A stretch of DNA of 29,833 nt. Origin: UBA3210 sp963623095. Lineage in GTDB: Bacteria > Bacillota_I > Bacilli_A > RFN20 > CAG-449. Shown one piece after another: positions 8,892-16,395 of this stretch; the first letter of the stretch is position 1, and each line of letters starts with the position of its first letter. The translations under genes were made by a program, and so were the position numbers. The notes below the pieces were generated by a model that had not been told where the DNA came from, ran no database searches, and saw only the letters and a program-made list of their open reading frames with translations. The DNA lies in contig CAVFKD010000020.1 of NCBI GenBank assembly GCA_963623095.1, forward strand, positions 1 to 29,833, written 5' to 3'.

Positions 8892-8919
8892 AAAAATCAG
8901 GCAATTGCCTGATTTTTTA
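8892..8919. terminator. Symmetric bidirectional terminator between glnN and the Wzy-like operon
   Basis: AAAAATCAGGC, AATT, GCCTGATTTTT is a perfect palindrome at 8892-8917. It has a T tract on either strand, so it ends glnN from the left and the O-antigen ligase-like operon from the right. The TAA stop of the minus gene (8919-8917) overlaps it. Confidence 0.9.
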
Positions 8920-10281
8920 TTCGTTAATTTTATTATTTTCCGCGCCCATTAATAAGACAAATAAAGAAAACATATAAGTAGGTGCGATATATAAATTATC
9001 GGTTAAAGAATGGACAAACATACCAATAAAGATAATTAAAGAATAAAATATATAACTATCTTTTCTATTTTTAATCATGTAATAAAGGGTTTCACCATTA
9101 TTATATAAATAACAAAGTGCTCCAAAAATACCTCCAGAACATAACATTTGAATAGGTCCATTATGATACATATAAATTGATATACCAACTCCATTAATAT
9201 AACTACTTGTTGTAATTATTCCTTCTCCAATAATTGGAGATGAAGTCCAATTTATTAATCCTTCTTTCCACATATTAAAACGGTTAGAAGAAATATCATT
9301 TTGATTGACCACGAATTTATGAATAAATGCATTTGTAACATCTTTACAAGTTGCCGCGATAACAAACAATGATACAATCATTAAAAACATGGTCATAATA
9401 TAACTAGTTTTAAGCTTATTATCAATTTTAAAATATGTATAAATTATGCATAAAATAAGAATAATTAAATAAGTAAGTCCTCCTCCTCGAGAACAACTTA
9501 ACGCTACTCCAAAAGATAAAAAAGCAATTATGATAGTATCTAAAATAATATCTTTTAATGTTTGTTTTTTGCTTAGGAAATAAAACATCGCTCCAACCGC
9601 GAAATTAATAGATACAACCGCGATATTGCGATTAGTCCATCCTCCAGAACCCCAAGTTGCATAATCAACACCTTTAATTTGTGATTCAATTAACATCACA
9701 AGCATTTCTAAGCTTGTCACAATCCCAATTAAAATTAAAATCATCAATGCATGTTTTTTAATATCGTGATCAACTTTATGTCCTGTTACATAAATCATAT
9801 AAATTAAAGCATATCCAAGTAATAAGAATGGTAACAAATAACCTGTAAAACCAATGGAAGTATTAACATTAATAAATAATACAGGTATACATATAATTCC
9901 CATCGCTAGAAAAGAATTTCTTAGTTTTGCTTTTAAGATATTTGTTTTATTTTTAATCACAAATATTATAATCAAAATAATAAATATAGCCGCGACTATA
10001 TATAAAGCCACCGGTAAAGAATCTTGATCAAAATTACCAGTTTTACATTCTAATATAATCATCCCAAATAATAATAAAGGAGTAAAAGGATAAATATCAT
10101 CCGCGAATATAAAGCTTATAAAAGCAAATATAACTAATAAAGAATATCCAAGATAATAAAATGGTAAGGCAGTAAGATGAATTAATAACCAACTTAAAAA
10201 CGCAATAAAAGCTAAGGAATATAAATAATAATCGCTATAAAGGAATTTATTGATTTTTTCTTTGATTAAACTAAATTTCAT
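8917..10281 (-). CDS. O-antigen ligase / Wzy polymerase-like membrane protein, paralogue 1
   Basis: 454 residues with about 12 membrane helices. The middle holds ALSCSRGGGLTYL, the SRGG motif of the O-antigen ligase/Wzy superfamily. A polar loop follows, then YMYHNGPIQMLCSGGIFG, which matches the conserved His-Asn region. These proteins polymerise or transfer lipid-linked glycans at the outer face of the membrane. In a Gram-positive cell the product is more likely a capsule or wall polysaccharide than LPS. I start at ATG 10281 because the protein then begins MKFSLIKEKINKFLYSDYYL, parallel to its upstream neighbour; a GTG at 10302 is the alternative, and neither has a strong ribosome site. The start overlaps the neighbour's end by 11 bases, suggesting coupled translation. 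No glycosyltransferase is adjacent. Confidence 0.8.
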   Translation of the reverse strand: MKFSLIKEKINKFLYSDYYLYSLAFIAFLSWLLIHLTALPFYYLGYSLLVIFAFISFIFADDIYPFTPLLLFGMIILECKTGNFDQDSLPVALYIVAAIFIILIIIFVIKNKTNILKAKLRNSFLAMGIICIPVLFINVNTSIGFTGYLLPFLLLGYALIYMIYVTGHKVDHDIKKHALMILILIGIVTSLEMLVMLIESQIKGVDYATWGSGGWTNRNIAVVSINFAVGAMFYFLSKKQTLKDIILDTIIIAFLSFGVALSCSRGGGLTYLIILILCIIYTYFKIDNKLKTSYIMTMFLMIVSLFVIAATCKDVTNAFIHKFVVNQNDISSNRFNMWKEGLINWTSSPIIGEGIITTSSYINGVGISIYMYHNGPIQMLCSGGIFGALCYLYNNGETLYYMIKNRKDSYIFYSLIIFIGMFVHSLTDNLYIAPTYMFSLFVLLMGAENNKINE

Positions 10282-11653
10282 TTTTACAATAATTATTTTC
10301 ACTTTCTATTTTTATTGTTTCATTATCATTTTCAAGAGCCATTAAGACTATAAATAATGAAAGCATATATGTTGGAGATATAAATAAATTATCTACCATG
10401 GAATGAACAAACATACCGATAAATAATATTAATGTATAAAATCCATAATTAGATTTTCTGTTTTTAAATATATACCAAGATGTTTCAACTAAGTTATATA
10501 AATATAGCATAATACCTACTATACCACCTGCGAATAACATTTGTAATACTGCATTATGATACATGTAAATATAAGGAACATTACTTTCTTCATAAACATC
10601 AACACGTAATCCTTCACCGAGGAATATATTTTTAATTGAAGAAGTATAACGGTTAAATCCTTCTCTCCACATATCAAATCTACCCGCGTCAATACCTCCA
10701 TCAACTTTAAATTTTTCAAAGATTTTATAAATGAATGCTTCAACAATATTATGGAAGATTCCTGCCGCGCCAAGTAAGCAAATACCCATTACACCTAAAG
10801 AGATTAAATATGTCTTCTTGACTGATTTATCTAACTTTTTATAAGTATAAACAATATATGGAATAATTGTTAAAACGTAGATTAATAATCCACCTCTAGA
10901 TGTTGTTAATATGATTCCAACAGTTAAAAATAAAATTAAAATGAAATCACAAATGACGCCTTTGATAGTATTTTTCTTACTTAATAAATAGAATGTTCCT
11001 GCGATTGCGAAATTGATTGAAATAACTCCAACATTTCTATTAGTCCAACCGCATGAACCAACAACATTATATTCTGTTCCCCTATTTTGTAAGATGATAA
11101 TAATCATATCAATGACAGTTATAACTGCGACTAAAATAAGAATCATCATCGCATGCTTTTTTAAATCGTGATTAGCTTTATGTCCTGTTACAAATCCCAT
11201 ATAAACTAAAGCATATGCTAATAAAGCAAAAGGAATTAAATATTCACTAATACCTAATTTACCACTTATACCAAGGAATAAAATAGGAATTGAAATAACA
11301 CCCATTGTTATATAAGAATTTCTTAATTTAGCTTTTAAAATATTAGTTTTATTTTTAATAATAAATATTGTTAATAAGATAATATAAACAATTAAAACAA
11401 TATATAACGCCATTGGAATTGAATTATGATCAAATATTCCAGTCGAATTATCAACAATCACCATTCCAAATAAGACAATCGGAGTAAAAGGATAGACATC
11501 CTCCGCGAAAATAAAGCTAAATATTGTCGCGATTAATAATATTGAATAACCAAAATAATAAAATGGTAAGGAAGTAAAATGCATTAATAGCCAACTAATA
11601 AAAGATATACCTGCGAGTAAGTATAAATAATAATCGCTATAAAGGAATTTATT
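10220..11653. repeat. 32-base identical repeat within the two Wzy-like paralogues
   Basis: The same 32 bases occur at 10220-10251 and 11622-11653, about 10 codons from the start of each paralogue (encoding roughly NKFLYSDYYLY). Identity at silent positions here, against much weaker similarity later in the genes, points to tandem duplication followed by divergence, or to local gene conversion. The span given runs from the first copy to the second. Confidence 0.75.
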
Positions 11654-11683
11654 TACTTTTTCTTTAATTAAACTAAAATTCAT
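10271..11683 (-). CDS. O-antigen ligase / Wzy polymerase-like membrane protein, paralogue 2
   Basis: 470 residues, about 12 membrane helices, built like the gene downstream. It has ILTTSRGGLLIYVL at the superfamily SRGG position and YMYHNAVLQMLFAGGIVG near the C-terminus. The polar loop between them (about 315-375) is longer than in the other copy and contains VDGGIDAGRFDMWREG, matching NDISSNRFNMWKEG there. The start at ATG 11683 is chosen from the paralogue alignment (MNFSLIKEKVNKF) and a GAGTGG ribosome site; an ATG 42 bases further up would overlap the previous gene. The gap to the upstream gene is four bases. Two such proteins side by side may have different acceptors or chain-length products; that is inference. 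Confidence 0.8.
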   Translation of the reverse strand: MNFSLIKEKVNKFLYSDYYLYLLAGISFISWLLMHFTSLPFYYFGYSILLIATIFSFIFAEDVYPFTPIVLFGMVIVDNSTGIFDHNSIPMALYIVLIVYIILLTIFIIKNKTNILKAKLRNSYITMGVISIPILFLGISGKLGISEYLIPFALLAYALVYMGFVTGHKANHDLKKHAMMILILVAVITVIDMIIIILQNRGTEYNVVGSCGWTNRNVGVISINFAIAGTFYLLSKKNTIKGVICDFILILFLTVGIILTTSRGGLLIYVLTIIPYIVYTYKKLDKSVKKTYLISLGVMGICLLGAAGIFHNIVEAFIYKIFEKFKVDGGIDAGRFDMWREGFNRYTSSIKNIFLGEGLRVDVYEESNVPYIYMYHNAVLQMLFAGGIVGIMLYLYNLVETSWYIFKNRKSNYGFYTLILFIGMFVHSMVDNLFISPTYMLSLFIVLMALENDNETIKIESENNYCKNEI

Positions 11684-11687
11684 AAAT

Positions 11688-12254
11688 CTACCACTCTTTA
11701 TTAATACTTGTTTTATATGAGCCATAGCTTATTAATAAATAAGAAATTGATAATAATAAAGCATTAAACATGCTTGTAACATTAAAGCCATTACCATTAA
11801 CTAAGTTAACAATCATCATAACAATATAAGAAACAATAATTAAAATTCCATATAATAAGGAAGTACTCGCTAAAACTAATCCAATTAATTTTTGATGGAT
11901 AAATAAATAGATAAACCCACAGATTATCATTAAAACAAAGCAAATACTAGTTGTAGGATTTAATATGCTATTAATCCAATCAACATTGTAATTAAATGAA
12001 TAGCTTCCATATAAAATATAAAGTAATACTGCAGGAGCTAAAGAAACGATTGTTCCTTTATGTTCTTTTTGAACAAATGCAAAATAAACATAAAAGCCAA
12101 TTAAGGCAATTAAAGTAAAAATACCAACAATAAATTGGCTAACATTGTTACTTGGAGAAGGTATTCCTCCATTAACAATAAATTTGATAAGTAATAATAA
12201 TCCAGCGATTAAAAATATAACCTTGGAAGTTATTTTATTTGATTTAGATGCCAT
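11688..12254 (-). CDS. Hypothetical multi-pass membrane protein, first gene of the Wzy-like operon
   Basis: 188 residues, almost all membrane, with six or seven hydrophobic helices (for example KVIFLIAGLLLLIKFIV, FIVGIFTLIALIGFYVYFAFV, ICFVLMIICGFIYLFI). It has a short charged N-terminus and a polar C-terminal tail. I do not recognise the family. The start at ATG 12254 has AGAGG nine bases upstream and gives MASKSNKITSK; in-frame codons further up fall in the promoter and in the preceding terminator. A TATAAT box lies at 12282-12287 on the minus strand. It is co-transcribed with two Wzy-like genes, so a role in the same surface-glycan step (scaffold or partner) is possible but unproven. Confidence 0.75.
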   Translation of the reverse strand: MASKSNKITSKVIFLIAGLLLLIKFIVNGGIPSPSNNVSQFIVGIFTLIALIGFYVYFAFVQKEHKGTIVSLAPAVLLYILYGSYSFNYNVDWINSILNPTTSICFVLMIICGFIYLFIHQKLIGLVLASTSLLYGILIIVSYIVMMIVNLVNGNGFNVTSMFNALLLSISYLLISYGSYKTSINKEW

Positions 12255-12297
12255 AAAATAAAACCTCTTTTCACGTTTGATATTATATCTCAATAAG

Positions 12298-12327
12298 AAA
12301 AAAAAGACCATACATAAATGTATGGTC
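12298..12327 (-). terminator. Terminator of the phosphofructokinase gene
   Basis: GACCATACA, a four-base loop and TGTATGGTC form a perfect nine-pair hairpin at 12306-12327. On the minus strand eight T follow (12305-12298). The promoter of the next operon starts right after it. Confidence 0.9.
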
Positions 12328-12333
12328 AATTAA

Positions 12334-13560
12334 TTATCTCTTTAAATGCGCTAATTCTGGTAAACCATTTTTCATTAATGGTTTATATTCGCCTTGAATT
12401 AAAGGTAATGCATAAGCAATAAATTCATCGGATACATCATTGCCATTTTTAATCCATTCAACTGGGAAATACTTAGTTTGATCAACTACTTCTTTAACAT
12501 CAGTTAATGCGTAATATACGTCATATTCACCTTGGATTCTTCTTTTAATTGAAACTACTTTACCAGTTTCATTTAATGAAGATTCAGTCGCGAAACAAGC
12601 ACTTTCATAAGCTTCTTTAATATCGACCATGCTTACATAGTGTGCCGCGGTTCTTTGGATTGCGTTAAATCTAATTGGTCTAACATGATAACCAAATGTT
12701 TCATTAACAACTTGGGCTAAAATTGTATTAACACCACCTAATTGATGATGGCCTTCAATATCATTTAAATAATTATAAGAATATGTTCTTTCAATATATG
12801 CACCATTTGGTCCTCTGACACCTTCTGAAACAAATACTAAACATCTCTTCTTTTCATCCATGACTTTTTTAACATCATCTAAGAAATTTCTCATGATGAA
12901 TACTTGTTCTGGAAGATAGATTAAATCAGGTCCTAAACCATTTAAACAAGCAAGTTTACTTCCTGCAGTTAACCAACCTGTATCTCCACCAGTAACTTCA
13001 ACAATAACTACTCTACCAGTTTCATATGAAGCATTATCTAAACTTAATTCTTCACATACTGAAGCAATAAGTTTAATTGATGATCCATAACCAGGTGCAT
13101 GATCTGATTCTTTTAAGTCATTATCAAGAGTTTTAGGTGCTCCAATAATATGGCATGGGTAATTAATTTGAGTAAAGAAATTAGATAATTTTTCTACTCC
13201 ATCCATTGAATAGTTACCGCCGATAATAACTATACCTTTAATATCATATTTTTTAACAGTATTTAAAATCGCACAATAATCAGGTTCAAGATTGAAATGA
13301 TTATTTAAGAATCTTTCATTTAATCTATGTTTGCTACTTCCTAAATAAGAACCATTTGTGTATTTGATAACTTCTAAATCATGGTCACTAGTTTCATCAA
13401 AGCAAACTAATTGATCTTTTAATAAACCATCAATACCATATATAGCTCCGTATACATGATCATAAATTTCTCTACCTTTTGTAATTGCGCCAACTAATGA
13501 AGCATTCATGCTTTGAGTTGGTCCACCAGATTGTATGACTAATAAACTTCCTTTTTCCAT
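12334..13560 (-). CDS. 6-phosphofructokinase, probably PPi-dependent type, with divergent active-site loop
   Basis: 408 residues, longer than bacterial ATP-dependent PfkA (about 320) and in the range of PPi-dependent enzymes. It would phosphorylate fructose 6-phosphate in the cytoplasm. LVIQSGGPTQSMNASL starts the phosphoryl-donor loop. PKTLDNDL at 142-149 supplies the catalytic Asp, and the Lys there is a mark of PPi enzymes, where ATP enzymes have Gly. The donor-specificity loop, however, reads GGNYS (114-118) where relatives have GGDGS or GGNDS. The usual MGR of the substrate loop reads TGG in VEVTGGDTGWL (188-198). It may therefore have shifted specificity. The start has AAAGGAT eight bases upstream. 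It stands alone between terminators, with TATAAT at 13592-13597 on the minus strand. Confidence 0.85.
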   Translation of the reverse strand: MEKGSLLVIQSGGPTQSMNASLVGAITKGREIYDHVYGAIYGIDGLLKDQLVCFDETSDHDLEVIKYTNGSYLGSSKHRLNERFLNNHFNLEPDYCAILNTVKKYDIKGIVIIGGNYSMDGVEKLSNFFTQINYPCHIIGAPKTLDNDLKESDHAPGYGSSIKLIASVCEELSLDNASYETGRVVIVEVTGGDTGWLTAGSKLACLNGLGPDLIYLPEQVFIMRNFLDDVKKVMDEKKRCLVFVSEGVRGPNGAYIERTYSYNYLNDIEGHHQLGGVNTILAQVVNETFGYHVRPIRFNAIQRTAAHYVSMVDIKEAYESACFATESSLNETGKVVSIKRRIQGEYDVYYALTDVKEVVDQTKYFPVEWIKNGNDVSDEFIAYALPLIQGEYKPLMKNGLPELAHLKR

Positions 13561-13593
13561 CGTCTATCATCCTTTCTTAAATCTAAAAAATAT

Positions 13594-13611
13594 TATACTA
13601 TAATTAGTATA
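13594..13611. promoter_or_regulatory. Dyad overlapping the phosphofructokinase promoter
   Basis: TATACTA, TAAT, TAGTATA is a perfect 7-4-7 inverted repeat that overlaps the minus-strand TATAAT (-10) of the phosphofructokinase gene. Its position suits an operator. It is purely AT-rich at its centre, so chance is a real alternative. Confidence 0.35.
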
Positions 13612-13715
13612 AATTTAAAATAGGCAATTTTTTCGAAAGTGTTTATTTTACTTAAAGAAGCCCATTTTCAGTATAAAAACTCAATACAACGATTTTATCG
13701 TAAATTTGAATTAAA

Positions 13716-13738
13716 GAAAAAATCTAGCAAATGCTAGA
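13716..13738 (-). terminator. Terminator of the PTS EIIC-like gene
   Basis: On the minus strand TCTAGC, a short loop and GCTAGA form a hairpin at 13723-13738, followed by a run of T. The TAG stop of the gene lies inside the stem. Confidence 0.75.
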
Positions 13739-14882
13739 CTTTTAAATCACCATCTTTGATTAAATTGAATTTTCTAAAGATTAAATCGATGATAAATACT
13801 AATATCGCAGGTAAAGCAATTTCTAATCCAAATATACCTACCCAAGTTTGCCAAGTATTGCCCATTGATGCATATGTACCAATTTGACCAACAAGTCCTG
13901 CAGTACCCATACCTGCGCTTGAACCCATACAAACTAATTTAAATACGCATGTTGATAAAGGACCTAATATTGCACTTGCAATAATTGTAGGTAACCAAAT
14001 AAGAGGCTTTTTTAAGATATTTTTGAATTGTAGCATCGATGTTCCTATACCGATAGAAATAACCATACCGATACCATTATCTTTTCTAGATTGAACTGCA
14101 AATCCAATCATTTGGGTAGAACAACCAACAATCGCTGCACCACTTGCTATAACTAAACCTGAATAAGTAGGATTCGCTAAAGCTTCTGCTATGCTCATTC
14201 CATCAGGAAGAATAAATATCATTGCTGCGATTGCCGCGGAAGATATAGGCGCGGTCAATGCCATACCCATTAATACTGAAACAACTATTCCCATAATTAA
14301 AGGTATTGTATTAGTTCCAGAATTAACAAGCCATTGCATTCCATAAGTAACATATATCGCAGGATATCTAACTAATAATGAAGCAACTAAACATACGCTT
14401 ATACCAAATAAAGGAATTAATAATACATCGATAGGTGTTTTCTTTCTTAATACGTATTTCATCGCTAAAGCTACACATATACATACTAAATAAATAGTTA
14501 AAGGATCACCTACTTTTAATCCATCTGAATAAGTACCATTAGTTACAAATTTTGTCGATAATGAGAAATATGCAGCAAGTTCTCCACTCGCAGCTAAAAC
14601 TATTGTATTTAAAGGTTTTAAATTTAAAGCTAAAGATACACCTACTCCAATTCCTGCACCTAATAATATTTGTAAAACGTATGATACACCTGTTTTACCA
14701 CTACCTAAGATATTAAACATAAATTGGCAAAATCCATTATCTCCAAGCGAGAATAATTGACCAATAGTTCCAATTATAGTACCAATAATCAATGTAGCAA
14801 ATAATCCATATGCCATACCGTTTAATGTTTTAATAAAAAAATCCAATATTTTATTTTCTTTCTTTTCTACCTTTTCTTCCAT
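13734..14882 (-). CDS. PTS transporter subunit EIIC-like membrane protein (PTS_EIIC_2 type)
   Basis: 382 residues with about ten membrane helices after a charged N-terminus (MEEKVEKKENK). NGMAYGLFATLIIGTIIGTIGQLF, read in parts, matches the start of the PTS_EIIC_2 family. Glycine-rich loops such as APISSAAIAAMIF and GSSAGMGTAGLVGQIG fit as well. No IIA or IIB domain is fused or adjacent, so it either works with subunits encoded elsewhere or acts as a non-PTS permease. The substrate cannot be told. I start at ATG 14882 because AGAGGTG lies seven bases upstream; the GTG at 14891 lies inside that ribosome site. An extended -10 (TGCTAATAT) is at 14909-14917 on the minus strand. Monocistronic. Confidence 0.8.
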   Translation of the reverse strand: MEEKVEKKENKILDFFIKTLNGMAYGLFATLIIGTIIGTIGQLFSLGDNGFCQFMFNILGSGKTGVSYVLQILLGAGIGVGVSLALNLKPLNTIVLAASGELAAYFSLSTKFVTNGTYSDGLKVGDPLTIYLVCICVALAMKYVLRKKTPIDVLLIPLFGISVCLVASLLVRYPAIYVTYGMQWLVNSGTNTIPLIMGIVVSVLMGMALTAPISSAAIAAMIFILPDGMSIAEALANPTYSGLVIASGAAIVGCSTQMIGFAVQSRKDNGIGMVISIGIGTSMLQFKNILKKPLIWLPTIIASAILGPLSTCVFKLVCMGSSAGMGTAGLVGQIGTYASMGNTWQTWVGIFGLEIALPAILVFIIDLIFRKFNLIKDGDLKV

Positions 14883-14951
14883 AAAAGACACCTCTTTTAA
14901 GCGGATTTATATTAGCATAATTACATTAAAATAATCTATATTTTTGCAAAA

Positions 14952-14976
14952 TAAAAATCTCCCATGTGGGAGATTT
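14952..14976 (-). terminator. Terminator of the four-helix membrane protein gene
   Basis: AAATCTCCC, a four-base loop and GGGAGATTT form a perfect nine-pair stem at 14955-14976. On the minus strand it is followed by TTATTTTG. Confidence 0.85.
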
Positions 14977-14989
14977 AAATCATTAATAC

Positions 14990-15406
14990 TTACTTTGTAC
15001 CTTTGACGTAGACAACTAAGCCAGCAGCTTCTAAAACAGAAATTAATAAGCTAATTAAAGATGTTACTGTAAATGCTTGGATTAAACCAATTGCGCCTAC
15101 AACAACTGCGATAATTTGGAATACTAAGATAATAATACCAAGAATATGTGCTGCTTTACCAATTTCACGGCCGTTTGCTTTTTGAATACCTTTAATACCA
15201 AGGAATAAATCTAATAAAGCACCAAGAAGTGCACCTACGAATGTAGCGATACCTGCAGTTCTAAATACTTCTTCAGTTTGTCCTTCTGGTACAGTAACAG
15301 AACCATTTAAAGTTAATACAAGAGCGATAACTCCATTAATTAATTCAAATGCTCCTAAAACTAATAAGATAATACTAACGATTTTTAACCATTTTTTGTT
15401 TTCCAT
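14990..15406 (-). CDS. Small four-helix membrane protein, hypothetical
   Basis: 138 residues with four predicted membrane helices: about 8-30 (KIVSIILLVLGAFELINGVI), 50-70 (AGIATFVGALLGALLDLFLG), 84-106 (AHILGIIILVFQIIAVVVGA) and 113-133. Short polar loops separate them. The layout resembles small DUF-type membrane proteins of Firmicutes, but I cannot name a family or function. A strong AAAGGAG lies eight bases before the ATG, and the gene has its own terminator. Its codon use is a little less AT-extreme than its neighbours and it has no CGCG, which may mean higher expression. It is divergent from the YugP-like gene; the 114 bases between hold both promoters. Confidence 0.75.
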   Translation of the reverse strand: MENKKWLKIVSIILLVLGAFELINGVIALVLTLNGSVTVPEGQTEEVFRTAGIATFVGALLGALLDLFLGIKGIQKANGREIGKAAHILGIIILVFQIIAVVVGAIGLIQAFTVTSLISLLISVLEAAGLVVYVKGTK

Positions 15407-15464
15407 AAAAATCTCCTTTGACTTCTAAATCATATCACTTTAAGCACATCTAGTCCATAATTAT

Positions 15465-15493
15465 TTGAAAATAGCCTTTACATATAGTATTAT
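15465..15493 (+). promoter_or_regulatory. Promoter of the YugP-like gene
   Basis: TTGAAA (15465-15470), exactly 17 bases, and TATTAT (15488-15493) form a good sigma-A promoter. It is followed by AAAAAGGAG and ATG at 15521. Confidence 0.6.
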
Positions 15494-15520
15494 AAGTTCG
15501 TTAAAAAGGAGACGTTTATT

Positions 15521-16342
15521 ATGATGTTATCAACAATATCTGACATTATGAAAGAAATTTCTAATGGTCAATTAGATGGAGCAAGTGAAGGCGTATTAAC
15601 AATGATGTTTATTGTTTTATGCTTAATTGTCGTTGCTTCAATATTTGCTTTTTTTATTTCTATTTGTTTAGGCATATCTTATTTTAAATATAATAGAAAA
15701 CAAAATAGTTTAGGCAAAACTGGTGAAGAAATCGCAAGAACCATCTTAGATAATAATTCTTTACAACATATTAAAGTATCTAAAAATGGATCTATTCTAT
15801 TTGGTAATAGTTATTCTCACTATTTTAAAAAGGTAAGATTAAGAAGATTAACTTGGAAGAAAACTTCTATCACCTCTTTAGCGATGGCCGCTCAAAAATC
15901 TTCTCTAGCTATTTTAGATAAAGAAGATGATAAAGATATGAAATTAAAAAATGCTTTAACCCCATTTATCTATTTTGGTCCTCTTGCATTTATTCCATTA
16001 GTTTTAGTCGGTGTAGTTTTAGATGTATTTATTTTTAAATTTGATGCACCAATTGGAACTATTATTTGTACCGCGGTAGGTTTCTTATTCTATATTGCTT
16101 CATTCATTATGTCTATTGTAGTTTTAAAAACTGAAAAGAAAGCACAACAAAAAGCATTAAAAATAATGAAAGAAGAACATCTAGCTACAGAACAAGAAAT
16201 TGAAGATTGTAAGCATTTATTCAAATTATATAATATTGAATATATTAACAATATGATTATTGCGTTACTTGAATTAATTTATCGAGTACTTCAAATTATA
16301 GGTTACATACAATCATCCACTTCTTCATCATCTAATAATTAA
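15521..16342 (+). CDS. YugP-like membrane protein with lost zinc-protease motif
   Basis: 273 residues. A membrane helix at about 26-52 is followed by KTGEEIARTILDNNSL (66-81), two more helices (about 147-168 and 175-201) and a helical tail with ATEQEIEDCKHLFK and a final hydrophobic segment. The order and wording match YugP-type membrane zinc peptidases: Gly-Glu-Ile-Ala-Arg-x-Ile-Leu-Asp, then Ser-Ile-Ala in front of the HExxH helix, then the Leu-rich segment, then the TxxE...A..(L/F) tail. Here the HExxH position (125-129) reads QKSSL, so both His and the Glu are gone. The upstream Asp-His-Tyr of the family is not kept either. It should be catalytically dead. The ATG ATG start has AAGGAG ten bases upstream. 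Monocistronic. Family call rests on my pattern match. Confidence 0.75.
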   Translation: MMLSTISDIMKEISNGQLDGASEGVLTMMFIVLCLIVVASIFAFFISICLGISYFKYNRKQNSLGKTGEEIARTILDNNSLQHIKVSKNGSILFGNSYSHYFKKVRLRRLTWKKTSITSLAMAAQKSSLAILDKEDDKDMKLKNALTPFIYFGPLAFIPLVLVGVVLDVFIFKFDAPIGTIICTAVGFLFYIASFIMSIVVLKTEKKAQQKALKIMKEEHLATEQEIEDCKHLFKLYNIEYINNMIIALLELIYRVLQIIGYIQSSTSSSSNN

Positions 16343-16343
16343 C

Positions 16344-16395
16344 AAAAAACTCTGATGTTAGTAATATTAAATTTATTACTAATTATCAGAGTTTT
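16344..16395. terminator. Long bidirectional terminator
   Basis: AAAACTCTGAT (16346-16356) plus TTAGTAAT pair with ATTACTAA plus ATCAGAGTTTT (16385-16395), leaving a small internal bulge and a nine-base loop. T tracts exist on both strands. It ends the YugP-like gene and the radical SAM operon; the latter's TAA stop is at 16396-16394. Confidence 0.85.

Noticed and set aside
10519..10773. 84-codon frame overlapping the Wzy-like paralogue 2 on the same strand
   Set aside because: Out-of-frame shadow of the paralogue; the paralogue frame carries the family motifs.
12306..12327. Nine-pair hairpin as a possible operator of the Wzy-like operon
   Set aside because: The run of eight T directly after it on the minus strand makes it a terminator of the upstream phosphofructokinase gene.
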